From the NCBI RefSeq assembly GCF_014649115.1, contig NZ_BMSK01000003.1:469419-533418 (forward strand): DNA of 64,000 bases, read 5' to 3'. The notes beneath the pieces are model-generated. The model did no database searches, was not told the DNA's origin, and worked only from the letters and a program-made list of their open reading frames with translations. How positions within the stretch are numbered: position 1 is the stretch's first letter; every line of letters starts with the position of its first letter. The translations under genes were made by a program, and so were the position numbers. Positions 45,565-54,343 of this stretch are shown one piece after another. Origin of the DNA: Streptomyces eurythermus. Its GTDB lineage: Bacteria; Actinomycetota; Actinomycetes; Streptomycetales; Streptomycetaceae.

Positions 45565-45828
45565 ATGACCGAGCTGGTGCAGCAACTGCTGGTCGACGAC
45601 GCGGACGAGGAACTCGGCTGGCAGGAGCGCGCACTCTGCGCCCAGACCGACCCCGAGTCCTTCTTCCCCGAGAAGGGCGGCTCCACCAGAGAGGCCAAGA
45701 AGGTCTGCCTCGCCTGCGAGGTCCGCTCCGAGTGCCTCGAATACGCCCTCGCCAACGACGAGCGCTTCGGCATCTGGGGCGGCCTGTCCGAGCGTGAACG
45801 CCGCCGGCTGAAGAAGGCCGCCGTGTGA
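45565..45828 (+). CDS. whiB: WhiB iron-sulfur developmental regulator
   Basis: 87-residue founding member of the WhiB family, needed with WhiA for sporulation septation in Streptomyces. Four cluster-binding Cys are present: ERALCAQTDPESFF, then KVCLACEVRSEC, followed by the GIWGGLSERERRRLKK turn and basic tail. The sequence agrees with my memory of S. coelicolor WhiB throughout. ATG at 45565 follows GAGGGGCGCAC. It acts as a transcription factor; its partner whiA is not in the window. Confidence 0.96.
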   Translation: MTELVQQLLVDDADEELGWQERALCAQTDPESFFPEKGGSTREAKKVCLACEVRSECLEYALANDERFGIWGGLSERERRRLKKAAV

Positions 45829-46009
45829 CCATACGCGCGACCGCGAAGAGTACGAACGGCCCGTCAGCCGTGGGTTGTCCACAGGCGGCGGGCCGTCGTC
45901 ATGCCCAGCCGATAGTGTGGACGCTCGTCCGAGACGCCCCGCTGTCCCCTCGATCCGCGAGAAGACACAGGCGTCCACCGCAGTCCATCGAACCGGGGCC
46001 CGTACCTCG

Positions 46010-49000
46010 ATGTCCGTGCACAGCCATGCGGCCGCCCAACACCGCGCCGCCACCGCCGGGTTCGACCCGTCCAGCCCGGCCGGGACCTTCCCGTCCCGCT
46101 CGGCCGGGGCTGATCCGTCCAGCCCGGCGGTGCTTGACCCGACCCACCCGCCCGAGTTCCCGCGCCACGTGGTGACCGCGGTCCTCGTCGCCCACGACGG
46201 CGCCCGCTGGCTGCCCGACGCGCTCGCCGGGCTGCTCGGCCAGGAGCGCCCCGTCCAGCACGCGGTCGCCGCCGACACCGGGAGCGCGGACGACTCCGCC
46301 CGGCTGCTCACCGACGCCCTCGGCGAGGCCAACGTCCTGCACCTCGCCCGCCGCACCGGCTTCGGCCAGGCCGTGGAGGAGGCCCAGCGCACCGCGCCCC
46401 TCCTCACCCCCGACGACCTGCCGTACCTCAAGCGCCCCAGCGGCTGGGACCCGGCCACCCGCACCTGGCGCGACGACGCCTACGCCCTGCCCGAACTGCC
46501 GCACGGCGAACCCGTCCAGTGGCTGTGGCTGCTGCACGACGACTGCGCCCCCGAACCCGACGCCCTCGCCCGGATGCTGAGGGTCGTCGACAACGAACTC
46601 GAACTCGGCCGCGACGACGTCGCCATCGTCGGCCCCAAGCTGCGCGGCTGGTACGACCGCCGCCAACTGCTGGAGGTAGGCGTCTCCATCGCCAACTCCG
46701 GCCGCCGCTGGACCGGTCTGGACCGCCGTGAACAGGACCAGGGACAGCACGACCACGTCCGCACCGTGCTGTCCGTGTCCACCGCCGGCATGCTCGTGCG
46801 CCGCGACGTCTTCGAACAGCTCGGCGGCTTCGACCGGCTGCTGCCCCTCATGCGCGACGACGTCGACCTGTGCTGGCGCGCCCACACCGCCGGCCACCGC
46901 GTACTGATCGCCCCCGACGCCGTCGTCCGGCACGCCGAGGCCGCCTCCCGCGAGCGCCGCACCGTCGACTGCGCCGGCCGCACCACCGCCTCCCCGCACA
47001 AGGTCGACAAGGCCGGCGCCGTCTACACCCTGCTCGTCAACACCCGTACGGCCGCGCTGCCCTGGGTGCTGCTCCGGCTCGTCCTCGGCACCGTCCTGCG
47101 CACCCTCGCCTACCTCGTCGGCAAGGTCCCCGGCCAGGCCCTCGACGAGATCCGCGGCCTGCTGAGCACCCTGCTGCGGCCCGAGCGGATCATCGCCGCC
47201 CGGCGCCGCCGCGGCCCCTCCCGCATCGACAAGGCGGAACTGCGCGCCCTCTTCCCGCCGCCCGGCGCCACCATCCGGGCCACCGTGGAGCAGATCGCCG
47301 GCAACCTCACCGGCGGCTCCGACACCGACGCCTCCGCGGCCGGCCGGCACGGCGGCGCCGTGGAGTCCGGGCCCGGCGGTGACGACGCCGACTTCCTGGA
47401 GGTCGAGCAGTTCGCCCGGCTCAAGCGGATCGCCCGCAGGCCCGCCCCCGTCCTCTTCCTCGCCCTGCTGCTCATCTCCCTCGCCGCCTGCCGCGCCCTG
47501 CTCGGCGGCGGCGCCCTCGCCGGCGGCGCCCTGCTGCCCGCCCCGGCCGGCGCCACCGACCTGTGGTCGCGCTACCTGGACGCCTGGCACCCGACGGGCA
47601 CCGGCGGCACCCCCTCCGCACCGCCCTACCTGGCCCTCGTCGCCACCCTCGCCTCGCTCCTGTTCGGCTCCACCGGCCTCGCCGTCACCGTCCTGCTGAT
47701 CTGCTCGGTGCCGCTCGCCGGATGCACCGCCTACCTCGCCTCCCGGCGGCTGGTCACCTCCCGGCTGCTGCGCGCCTGGGCCGCCATCGCCTACGCCTTC
47801 CTGCCCGCCACCACCGGCGCGCTGGCCGGCGGACGCGTCGGCACCGCCGTCCTCGCCGTGCTGCTGCCGCTCATCGCGCGCGCGGGCATCGCCGCGAGCG
47901 GCCTGGCGGGCCGCGCCGGCACCCGCGGCAGCTGGCGCGCCACCTGGGCGTACGCGCTGCTGCTGACCATCGCCACCGCCTTCACCCCGATCGTGTGGCC
48001 CCTCGCGCTGCTGCTCGGCCTCGGCGTCCTGGTACTGCGCCGCCGCGACCTCCTCGGCTACGGACCGCGCTTCCTCGCCCAGCTCGGCACCCCGCTGCTG
48101 GTCCTCGCCCCCTGGTCGCTGACCCTGTTCCCGACCGGCTTCTTCCAGGAGGCCGGCCTGGCCTACGGCCCCTCGGCCGCCTCCGCCCTCGACCTGCTCG
48201 GCGCCGCCCCCGGCGGCCCCGGCACCGTCAACGGCCTGATGCTCATCGGCGTCGTGCTGGCCGCGCTCGCCGCCCTGCTGCGCTCCGAACGGCAGCTCGG
48301 CATCCGCACCGCCTGGGCCGTCGCCCTGGCCGGACTCGTCTTCGCGGTCCTGTCCAACAGGTCCGCGTGGGCCGGACCGGCCACCCTCGTCTACGGCATC
48401 GCCCTGCTGGCCGCCGCCGCCCTCGGCGCCGACGGCGCACGCGCGCGCGTGGCCGAGCAGAGCTTCGGCTGGCGCCAGCCCGTCGCCGCCCTGATCGCCT
48501 TCGCCTCGGCCGCCGGCCCGCTCCTCGTCGCCGCCGGCTGGATGATCCGCGGCGCCGACGGCCCGCTGGAGCGCCGCGACCCGGCCCAGGTCCCCGCGTT
48601 CGTCGCCGAGGACTCCGCCGGCGGCGCCCAGGCCCGCACCCTGGTCCTGGACAGCGACTCCACCACGCGCGTGCGCTACAGCCTGGTCCGCGGCTCCGGC
48701 GCCCGCATGGGAGACGCCGAACTCACCGCCGCCGACGGCACGGACACCCGCCTGGACCAGACCGTCGCCCACCTGGTGGCCGGCTCCGGCGCCGACCAGA
48801 CCGCCGAACTCGGCGGCTTCGCCGTGCGCTACGTCCTCGTCCACAAGGGCGCCCCCCGCGAGATCACCCGCGTCCTGGACGCCACCCCCGGCCTGACCCG
48901 GCTCAGCCAGCAGAACGGCGGCGCCCTGTGGCGCGTCGACCAGGACGTCTCCCGCGCGGCCATCGTGCCCGCCGGCGGCTCCGGAACGCCCCGGCCGGTC

Positions 49001-49825
49001 GCCGCCGGTCCGGTGGAGATCCACACCACGGTCCCCGCCGGCACCGACGGCCGCGTCCTGCGCCTGGCCGACAGCGCCGACGCCGGCTGGACGGCCACCC
49101 TCGACGGCAAACCGCTCACCCGCACCACGGTCGACGGCTGGGCCCAGGGCTTCCGGCTCCCCGCCCAGGGCGGCAGGCTCGACGTCACCTACGACACGCC
49201 GCTCGCCCACACCGCCTGGCTCTGGGCGCAGGGCCTGCTCGCCGTCGTCCTGGTCGTCCTCGCCCTGCCCGGCCGCCGCCGCGACGTCGACGACGACCTG
49301 CCCGAGGAGCAGCCGCTGCCCGCCCAGGCCACCGCCGGCGAGGGCCGCCGCGCCCGCCGCCTGCGCGCCCAGGCCGAGGAACCGCCCGCCGAGGACCCAC
49401 CCGGCACACCCCCGCCCCCGGCCGCCGCCCCCGAGGCCCAGCCGTACGAGGCCCACGACCCGGCCGCGTACGCGACCACCGGGTACACCGGCTACGACAC
49501 CGACCAGTACCAGGCGCCGGCCGGGTACGAGCAGCGGCCGTACCCGCAGTCCGACCCCTACCAGACGGCCCCCTACGACCCGTACGGCTACGGCGGCACC
49601 GACGACCAGCCGCCCTACGACCCGACGGCCTACCGGCACCAGGGCTACGAGGCGGCGTACGACCCCAGCGCGCAGGGGTACGACCCCGCCCCGCAGGACT
49701 ACAACCCCGCCTCGCAGGGCTACGACCCGGCCTCGCAGGGCTACGACCCCGCCCCGCGGGGTTACGACCCGGCCCAGCAGCCCCCCGGCACCGGCAGCCA
49801 GCGTCCCGACGGGAGCCAGCAGTGA
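46010..49825 (+). CDS. Giant membrane glycosyltransferase (GT2 plus polytopic membrane region)
   Basis: About 1271 residues. N-terminal GT2 domain (about 45-330: VVTAVLVAHDGARWLPDALAGLLGQ, WLWLLHDDCAPEPDALARML, FEQLGGFDRLLPLMRDDVDLCWRAHTAGHRVLIAPDAVVRHAEA). A cytoplasmic linker is followed by a dozen or so helices (about 475-880), an extracytoplasmic beta region (about 890-1060), another helix (TAWLWAQGLLAVVLVVLAL) and a low-complexity tail. The tail has five heptads of the QGYDPAP type (49672-49785). It resembles actinobacterial enzymes that build wall galactan-like or other polymers. ATG at 46010 has a poor ribosome site. The stop overlaps the next GTG. Confidence 0.88.
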   Translation: MSVHSHAAAQHRAATAGFDPSSPAGTFPSRSAGADPSSPAVLDPTHPPEFPRHVVTAVLVAHDGARWLPDALAGLLGQERPVQHAVAADTGSADDSARLLTDALGEANVLHLARRTGFGQAVEEAQRTAPLLTPDDLPYLKRPSGWDPATRTWRDDAYALPELPHGEPVQWLWLLHDDCAPEPDALARMLRVVDNELELGRDDVAIVGPKLRGWYDRRQLLEVGVSIANSGRRWTGLDRREQDQGQHDHVRTVLSVSTAGMLVRRDVFEQLGGFDRLLPLMRDDVDLCWRAHTAGHRVLIAPDAVVRHAEAASRERRTVDCAGRTTASPHKVDKAGAVYTLLVNTRTAALPWVLLRLVLGTVLRTLAYLVGKVPGQALDEIRGLLSTLLRPERIIAARRRRGPSRIDKAELRALFPPPGATIRATVEQIAGNLTGGSDTDASAAGRHGGAVESGPGGDDADFLEVEQFARLKRIARRPAPVLFLALLLISLAACRALLGGGALAGGALLPAPAGATDLWSRYLDAWHPTGTGGTPSAPPYLALVATLASLLFGSTGLAVTVLLICSVPLAGCTAYLASRRLVTSRLLRAWAAIAYAFLPATTGALAGGRVGTAVLAVLLPLIARAGIAASGLAGRAGTRGSWRATWAYALLLTIATAFTPIVWPLALLLGLGVLVLRRRDLLGYGPRFLAQLGTPLLVLAPWSLTLFPTGFFQEAGLAYGPSAASALDLLGAAPGGPGTVNGLMLIGVVLAALAALLRSERQLGIRTAWAVALAGLVFAVLSNRSAWAGPATLVYGIALLAAAALGADGARARVAEQSFGWRQPVAALIAFASAAGPLLVAAGWMIRGADGPLERRDPAQVPAFVAEDSAGGAQARTLVLDSDSTTRVRYSLVRGSGARMGDAELTAADGTDTRLDQTVAHLVAGSGADQTAELGGFAVRYVLVHKGAPREITRVLDATPGLTRLSQQNGGALWRVDQDVSRAAIVPAGGSGTPRPVAAGPVEIHTTVPAGTDGRVLRLADSADAGWTATLDGKPLTRTTVDGWAQGFRLPAQGGRLDVTYDTPLAHTAWLWAQGLLAVVLVVLALPGRRRDVDDDLPEEQPLPAQATAGEGRRARRLRAQAEEPPAEDPPGTPPPPAAAPEAQPYEAHDPAAYATTGYTGYDTDQYQAPAGYEQRPYPQSDPYQTAPYDPYGYGGTDDQPPYDPTAYRHQGYEAAYDPSAQGYDPAPQDYNPASQGYDPASQGYDPAPRGYDPAQQPPGTGSQRPDGSQQ
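49672..49785 (+). repeat. 21-nt in-frame tandem repeats (YDPA heptads)
   Basis: Five or more consecutive 21-nt units in the tail of the giant glycosyltransferase encode heptads of the form Q-G-Y-D-P-A-(P/S), with variants D-Y-N-P and R-G-Y. Synonymous differences between units show they are not all recent copies. Confidence 0.8.
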
Positions 49826-51297
49826 ACCGCACCACCCTGTCCCTGTTCGCCGGCACGGCCGCGCTGGCCGCCGTCACCGCGTTCGCCGCCGTCGACTCGC
49901 CGTCCGCGTCCGGCGCCGCCCCCGAGGCCGCCGCCCGGCAGCCCGTGGAGCGCACCAGCCTGGTCTGCCCGGCACCCAGCACCTCGGACCTCGCCGAGAC
50001 GACGTACACCTCGTTCACCCCCGTCACCAAGGGCGCCGCGAGCGGCGGCCGGGCCCGGCTCCAGGCGGCCGGCGAGAAGGACGCCAAGGCAGGCAAGGAC
50101 AAGAAGGCCGGGCAGCCGGTGCTCACGCCGAAGGCACCGGGCACACCGGCCACCGGCGACACCTCCGGCGGGGACACGCCCGCGCTCGTCGGCACCGCGG
50201 ACGGCTCCTTCGCGCCCGGCTGGACCGTCCAGGAGACCACCGAGGTCGCCGCCGGCACCGGCCGCGGCCTCCTCGGCGTCAACTGCGCCGGCGCGGACAC
50301 CGACTTCTGGTTTCCGGGCGCGAGCACGGCCGCCGGACGCACCGACTACGTCCATCTGACCAACCCCGACGACTCCGCCGCCGTGGCCGACATCGAGCTG
50401 TACGGCAAGGACGGCGCGATCAAGGCCCCGCTGGGCGAGAACCTCACCATCGAACCGGGGGCGAGCGAGGCGTTCCTGCTCCCCACGCTCACCGAGGAAC
50501 GGCAGACCGACCTCACCGTGCACGTCAGCGTGCGCGGCGGCCGGGTCGGCGCGGCCGTGCAGGCCCTGGACGACAAGGCGGGCGGCGACTGGCTGGCCCC
50601 CGCCACCGACCCGGCCGGCAGCCTGGTCCTGCCCGGCATCCCGAAGGACGCCACCGACGTCCGCCTGACCGTCTTCGCCCCCGGCGACGACGACGCCGAC
50701 CTGAAGATCCGCCTGGCCTCGCCCGACGGCCTGATCACCCCGGCCGGGAACGAGACCGTCCACGTCAAGTCCGGCATGACGACGACGGTCGGCCTCGGCG
50801 ACGTCACCCGGGGCGAGCCCGGCTCCCTGGTGCTCACCCCGACCGACCAGGCGGTCCCGGTCGTCGCGGCGCTCCAGGTGGTGCGGGGCAAGGGGGACAA
50901 GCGGGAGACGGCGTTCATCCCGGCCACCGCCGCCGTCGGCGCGCGCGCGACCTCGGCCGGCAACACCGCCAAGGGCACGACGCTCGCGCTGACGGCGCCC
51001 GAGGGCGCGGCCGCGGTCAAGGTCACCGCCTCGGCGGGCAGCGAGGGCGGCACCCCGGCGACCAAGACGTACACGATCAAGTCCGGCACCACGCAGGACG
51101 TCGACGCCCCCGTCCCGGCGGGCCTGAAGGGCACCTACGCCCTCACCGTCGAACCCGTCTCCGGCGGCCCCGTCTACGCCTCCCGCACCCTCACCACCGC
51201 CGGCACCCCCGCCTTCACCGTCCAGACCCTCCCCAGCGACCACGGCCTGGTGTCGGTACCGCGGACGCGGGAGGACCTGTCGATATTGCAGAAGTAG
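49822..51297 (+). CDS. Secreted DUF5719-type protein
   Basis: 491-residue exported protein: signal peptide (MNRTTLSLFAGTAALAAVTAFAAVDS), a Lys/Ala-rich spacer, then repeated beta-sandwich-like segments (GTADGSFAPGWTVQETTEVAAGTGRGLLGVNCAGADTDFWFPG, YVHLTNPDDSAAVADIELYGKDG, RLTVFAPGDDDADLKIRLASPDG). No enzyme motif. The GTG at 49822 overlaps the glycosyltransferase stop (GTGA), so the two are translationally coupled and probably act together at the cell surface. The DUF5719 label is from memory of annotated neighbours. Confidence 0.75.
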   Translation: MNRTTLSLFAGTAALAAVTAFAAVDSPSASGAAPEAAARQPVERTSLVCPAPSTSDLAETTYTSFTPVTKGAASGGRARLQAAGEKDAKAGKDKKAGQPVLTPKAPGTPATGDTSGGDTPALVGTADGSFAPGWTVQETTEVAAGTGRGLLGVNCAGADTDFWFPGASTAAGRTDYVHLTNPDDSAAVADIELYGKDGAIKAPLGENLTIEPGASEAFLLPTLTEERQTDLTVHVSVRGGRVGAAVQALDDKAGGDWLAPATDPAGSLVLPGIPKDATDVRLTVFAPGDDDADLKIRLASPDGLITPAGNETVHVKSGMTTTVGLGDVTRGEPGSLVLTPTDQAVPVVAALQVVRGKGDKRETAFIPATAAVGARATSAGNTAKGTTLALTAPEGAAAVKVTASAGSEGGTPATKTYTIKSGTTQDVDAPVPAGLKGTYALTVEPVSGGPVYASRTLTTAGTPAFTVQTLPSDHGLVSVPRTREDLSILQK

Positions 51298-51299
51298 CG

Positions 51300-51351
51300 C
51301 TAGCGGAAGCGGCGGCGGCTCGGGCGGGCGCGGGGGCGCCCGCGCCGCTAG
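51300..51351. terminator. Two-stem terminator between convergent genes
   Basis: Outer CTAGCGG (51300-51306) pairs with CCGCTAG (51345-51351), and an inner GCGGGCGC/GCGCCCGC stem has a 4-nt loop (51324-51343). It runs into the stop of the leftward zincin-like gene. Confidence 0.6.
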
Positions 51352-51803
51352 TCCTCCCCGTACCGGGGATCCACCGTCTCCGGCGTCAGTCCCAGCAGCT
51401 CCGCCACCTGCTCCACGACCACCTCGTGCACCAGCGCGGCCCGCTCGTCCCGCCCCTTCGTCCGGATCTCCACCGGCCGCCGGTACACGACGACCCGGGC
51501 CCGTCGCCCGTCCCGCGCCGGCACGACACCGCCGAGCGGCACGGCCTCGTCGTCCCACACCGGCCCGTCGCCCCGCCCGTCCAGCCGGGGCACCTCCAGC
51601 ACCAGGAAATCGATGTCGGCCAGCTGCGGCCACCGCCGCTCCAGACGGTCCACGGAGTCCTGCACCAGATCCGCGAACACCTCGGCACGGCTGGCGGCCA
51701 ACGGCACCTGCGGCGGCGCGATCGGTCCCCGCATGCCCCGTCCGTGACGATCACGGCGACGGGGCCCGGGGCCGCTGGCACGGGGCGGTACACGGTTGTC
51801 CAT
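51348..51803 (-). CDS. Metallopeptidase-family protein with altered zinc motif
   Basis: 151-residue protein of the small zincin family (PF06262-like). After a basic Pro/Arg-rich start it has FADLVQDSVDRLERRWPQLADIDFLVLEVPRL, RARVVVYRRPVEIRTKGRDERAALVHEVVVEQVAELLGLTPETVDPRYG. The expected HExxH reads HEVVV, so the second zinc His is absent; the His/Glu pair remains. Catalysis is therefore doubtful. ATG at 51803; no good ribosome site. Confidence 0.75.
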   Translation of the reverse strand: MDNRVPPRASGPGPRRRDRHGRGMRGPIAPPQVPLAASRAEVFADLVQDSVDRLERRWPQLADIDFLVLEVPRLDGRGDGPVWDDEAVPLGGVVPARDGRRARVVVYRRPVEIRTKGRDERAALVHEVVVEQVAELLGLTPETVDPRYGED

Positions 51804-52132
51804 CACCGGTGAAGCGTAGTCCCCGCACCCTCCGCCCGTCCGGCTCCACGCGGCAACCGGCCCCCGCCCGCCCTGTCGCGGGATGACCATTCAGGCCAAC
51901 GTCTGGCTCGTTTCCGTAACTTTCCGAGACCACCGAACTCAAGGCAATTGATGGCGTTTGTGCCGACTCCTGACCGCACGCGCCTCCTCCGTACCCCCGG
52001 CGCAAGCCCGTCCACGCAGGTCAGCGGGGTCCCCTCGAAGGGGTGTGTGGGGCGTTTCACAGCCCGACACGGTGGAGTGACCTGGTGGAGAGTCGTCGCG
52101 GCCCGCTCAAGAGTGCGGTACCGTCCAACATC
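51804..52132. other. 329-nt divergent region before DUF3499
   Basis: AT-richer around 51891-51965, so it probably contains the promoter of the leftward gene. A -10-like TACCGT (52119-52124) ends 8 nt before the GTG of the DUF3499 gene, which has no ribosome site, suggesting a leaderless message. No gene seen. Confidence 0.4.
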
Positions 52133-52510
52133 GTGAGCCCTGTACGTCGCTGTTCGCGCACCGCCTGCGGCCGACCCGCCGTCGCGACGCTGACGTACGT
52201 CTACGCCGACTCGACCGCGGTCCTCGGCCCGCTCGCCACCTACGCCGAACCGCACTGCTACGACCTGTGCGCCGAGCACTCCGAGCGCCTCACCGCCCCG
52301 CGCGGCTGGGAGGTCGTACGACTCCTCGACGGCTCCGCGCCCGCGCGGCCCAGCGGGGACGACCTGGAAGCGCTGGCCAACGCCGTGCGCGAGGCGGCCC
52401 GCCCCCAGGAGCGCGCGGCCGAGGCCGGCGGCGGCGGATCCCGTGCCGCGGACCCCATGGAGGTCGCCCGCCGCGGCCACCTGAGGGTCCTGCGCTCCCC
52501 GGACAACTGA
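52133..52510 (+). CDS. DUF3499 family protein
   Basis: 125-residue actinobacterial protein with a probable N-terminal zinc-ribbon-like Cys pair (RRCSRTACGRPAVATLTYVYADSTAVLGPL) and a second pair in PHCYDLCAEHSERLTAPRGWEVVRL. The four Cys and nearby His suggest a metal-binding knuckle. Function is unknown, but it is a conserved neighbour of manB and whiB in actinobacteria. The GTG at 52133 matches the conserved VSPVRRCSRTAC start. The C-terminal part is acidic/Gly-rich and variable. Confidence 0.8.
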   Translation: MSPVRRCSRTACGRPAVATLTYVYADSTAVLGPLATYAEPHCYDLCAEHSERLTAPRGWEVVRLLDGSAPARPSGDDLEALANAVREAARPQERAAEAGGGGSRAADPMEVARRGHLRVLRSPDN

Positions 52511-52615
52511 CCACGCCGGGCGACGTCCGGCGGACCTCCGCCCGGTGTCCGCACACCGCTCCCCGCCGCCCGACGGGTAGTTTTGGGCACCCACAGCACT
52601 TTCAGGAGGATGGCC

Positions 52616-53980
52616 GTGACTGCTGATCTGTCACAGATCGTCAAGGCGTACGACGTACGCGGAGTGGTCCCGGACCAGTGGGACGAGGCACTGGCCAGGC
52701 TCTTCGGCGCCGCCTTCGCGGACGTGACAGCGGCGGCGGCCATCGTCGTCGGCCACGACATGCGCCCCTCCTCCCCGAGCCTGTCCCGCGCCTTCGCGCA
52801 CGGCGCGGCGGACCGCGGCGTGGACGTCGTGGAGATCGGCCTGTGCTCCACCGACCAGCTGTACTACGCCTCGGGCGCGCTGAACCTCCCGGGCGCGATG
52901 TTCACGGCCTCCCACAACCCGGCCCGGTACAACGGCATCAAGATGTGCCGCGCGGGCGCCGCCCCCGTCGGCCAGGACACCGGGCTCACCGAGATCCGGG
53001 AACTGGTCGAGCGCCGGCTCGCCGAGGGCGCCCCGGCACCCGCGGCCCGGCCGGGAACGCTGTCCACGAGCGAGACGCTGGAGGACTACGCGGCGCACCT
53101 GCGCTCCCTGGTCGACCTCTCCGCCATCCGCCCCCTGAAGGTCGTGGTCGACGCCGGCAACGGCATGGGCGGCCACACGGTCCCCTCCGTCTTCGCGGGT
53201 CTGCCCCTGACCCTCGTCCCGATGTACTTCGAGCTGGACGGCACCTTCCCGAACCACGAGGCCAACCCGCTCGACCCGGCCAACCTCGTGGACCTGCAGA
53301 AGCGGGTCCCGGCGGAGGGCGCCGACCTCGGCATCGCCTTCGACGGCGACGCCGACCGCTGCTTCGTCGTGGACGAGAACGGCGACCCCGTCTCCCCGTC
53401 GGCGATCACCGCGCTGGTCGCCGCGCGCGAGCTGGCCCGCAACGGCGGCAGGGGCACCGTCATCCACAACCTGATCACCTCCCGCACGGTCCCCGAGGTC
53501 GTGCGGCAGAACGGCGGCACCCCGGTGCGCACCCGGGTCGGCCACTCCTTCATCAAGGCCGAGATGGCCCGCACCGGCGCCATCTTCGGCGGCGAGCACT
53601 CGGCGCACTACTACTTCAAGGACTTCTGGAACGCCGACACCGGCATGCTGGCCGCCCTGCACGTCCTCGCGGCGCTCGGCGGCCAGGACGGCCCGCTGTC
53701 CGCCCTGGTCGCGCAGTACGACCGCTACCGCGGCTCCGGCGAGATCAACTCCACGGTCGCCGACCAGCCCGGCCGCCTCGCCGCGGTCCGCGCCGCGTAC
53801 CAGGGCCGCGCCGACGTCACCCTCGACGACCTCGACGGCCTCACCGTCGCCGCCGCCGACTGGTGGTTCAACGTCCGCCCGTCCAACACCGAGCCGCTGC
53901 TCCGGCTGAACGCCGAGGCGAAGGACGAGGCGACGCTGACCAAGATCCGCGACGAGGCCCTGGCGATCATCAGGGGCTGA
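52616..53980 (+). CDS. manB: Phosphomannomutase/phosphoglucomutase
   Basis: 454-residue alpha-D-phosphohexomutase interconverting mannose-6-P and mannose-1-P. The phosphoserine loop is [13 protein letters not shown] (near residue 98), the Mg loop [11 protein letters not shown] (about 241-251), the sugar loop [14 protein letters not shown] and the phosphate-binding [19 protein letters not shown] at 52604-52609 sits 6 nt before GTG 52616 but directly abuts ATG 52610, so GTG is chosen. It links ManA and ManC in GDP-mannose supply. Confidence 0.94.
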   Translation: MTADLSQIVKAYDVRGVVPDQWDEALARLFGAAFADVTAAAAIVVGHDMRPSSPSLSRAFAHGAADRGVDVVEIGLCSTDQLYYASGALNLPGAMFTASHNPARYNGIKMCRAGAAPVGQDTGLTEIRELVERRLAEGAPAPAARPGTLSTSETLEDYAAHLRSLVDLSAIRPLKVVVDAGNGMGGHTVPSVFAGLPLTLVPMYFELDGTFPNHEANPLDPANLVDLQKRVPAEGADLGIAFDGDADRCFVVDENGDPVSPSAITALVAARELARNGGRGTVIHNLITSRTVPEVVRQNGGTPVRTRVGHSFIKAEMARTGAIFGGEHSAHYYFKDFWNADTGMLAALHVLAALGGQDGPLSALVAQYDRYRGSGEINSTVADQPGRLAAVRAAYQGRADVTLDDLDGLTVAAADWWFNVRPSNTEPLLRLNAEAKDEATLTKIRDEALAIIRG

Positions 53981-54054
53981 GCGGCCCGCCCCATCGGCGG
54001 TACGCTGACCAGGCAAATCCACAGACACCCATCCGCCCCCCGAAGGGACACCCC

Positions 54055-54225
54055 ATGGCGCTCGAAGCCGGCCTCCTGGAGATCCTCGCCTGCCCGGCCT
54101 GCCACGCCCCCCTGAAGGAGCAGGACACCGAGCTGATCTGCACCGGCCCGGACTGCGGTCTCGCCTACCCGGTCCGCGACGGCATCCCGGTGCTGCTGGT
54201 CGACGAGGCCCGCCGCCCCGCCTGA
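54055..54225 (+). CDS. Trm112-like zinc-ribbon protein
   Basis: 56-residue protein, [11 protein letters not shown] ... [23 protein letters not shown], a complete Trm112/DUF343 fold with one CxxC and a second Cys site. Eukaryotic Trm112 activates methyltransferases; the bacterial role is unclear. ATG at 54055 has GAAGGGA upstream. It sits between manB and the SIS gene, all in the same direction. Confidence 0.85.
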   Translation: MALEAGLLEILACPACHAPLKEQDTELICTGPDCGLAYPVRDGIPVLLVDEARRPA

Positions 54226-54343
54226 GCCCGCCCGTCACCGTGGGCGAGAGGGCCGGCGCCGCCCGGTCCGGCCGCCGCCCCGCGTGACCAGGCCCGTCCC
54301 CTCGTAGCATCCCAGGATCCCCGGCGACCGGAGGCTGCCGCCC

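Noticed and set aside
51348..51803. Active zinc metalloprotease
   Set aside because: The HExxH motif is broken (HEVVV), so only family membership is claimed.
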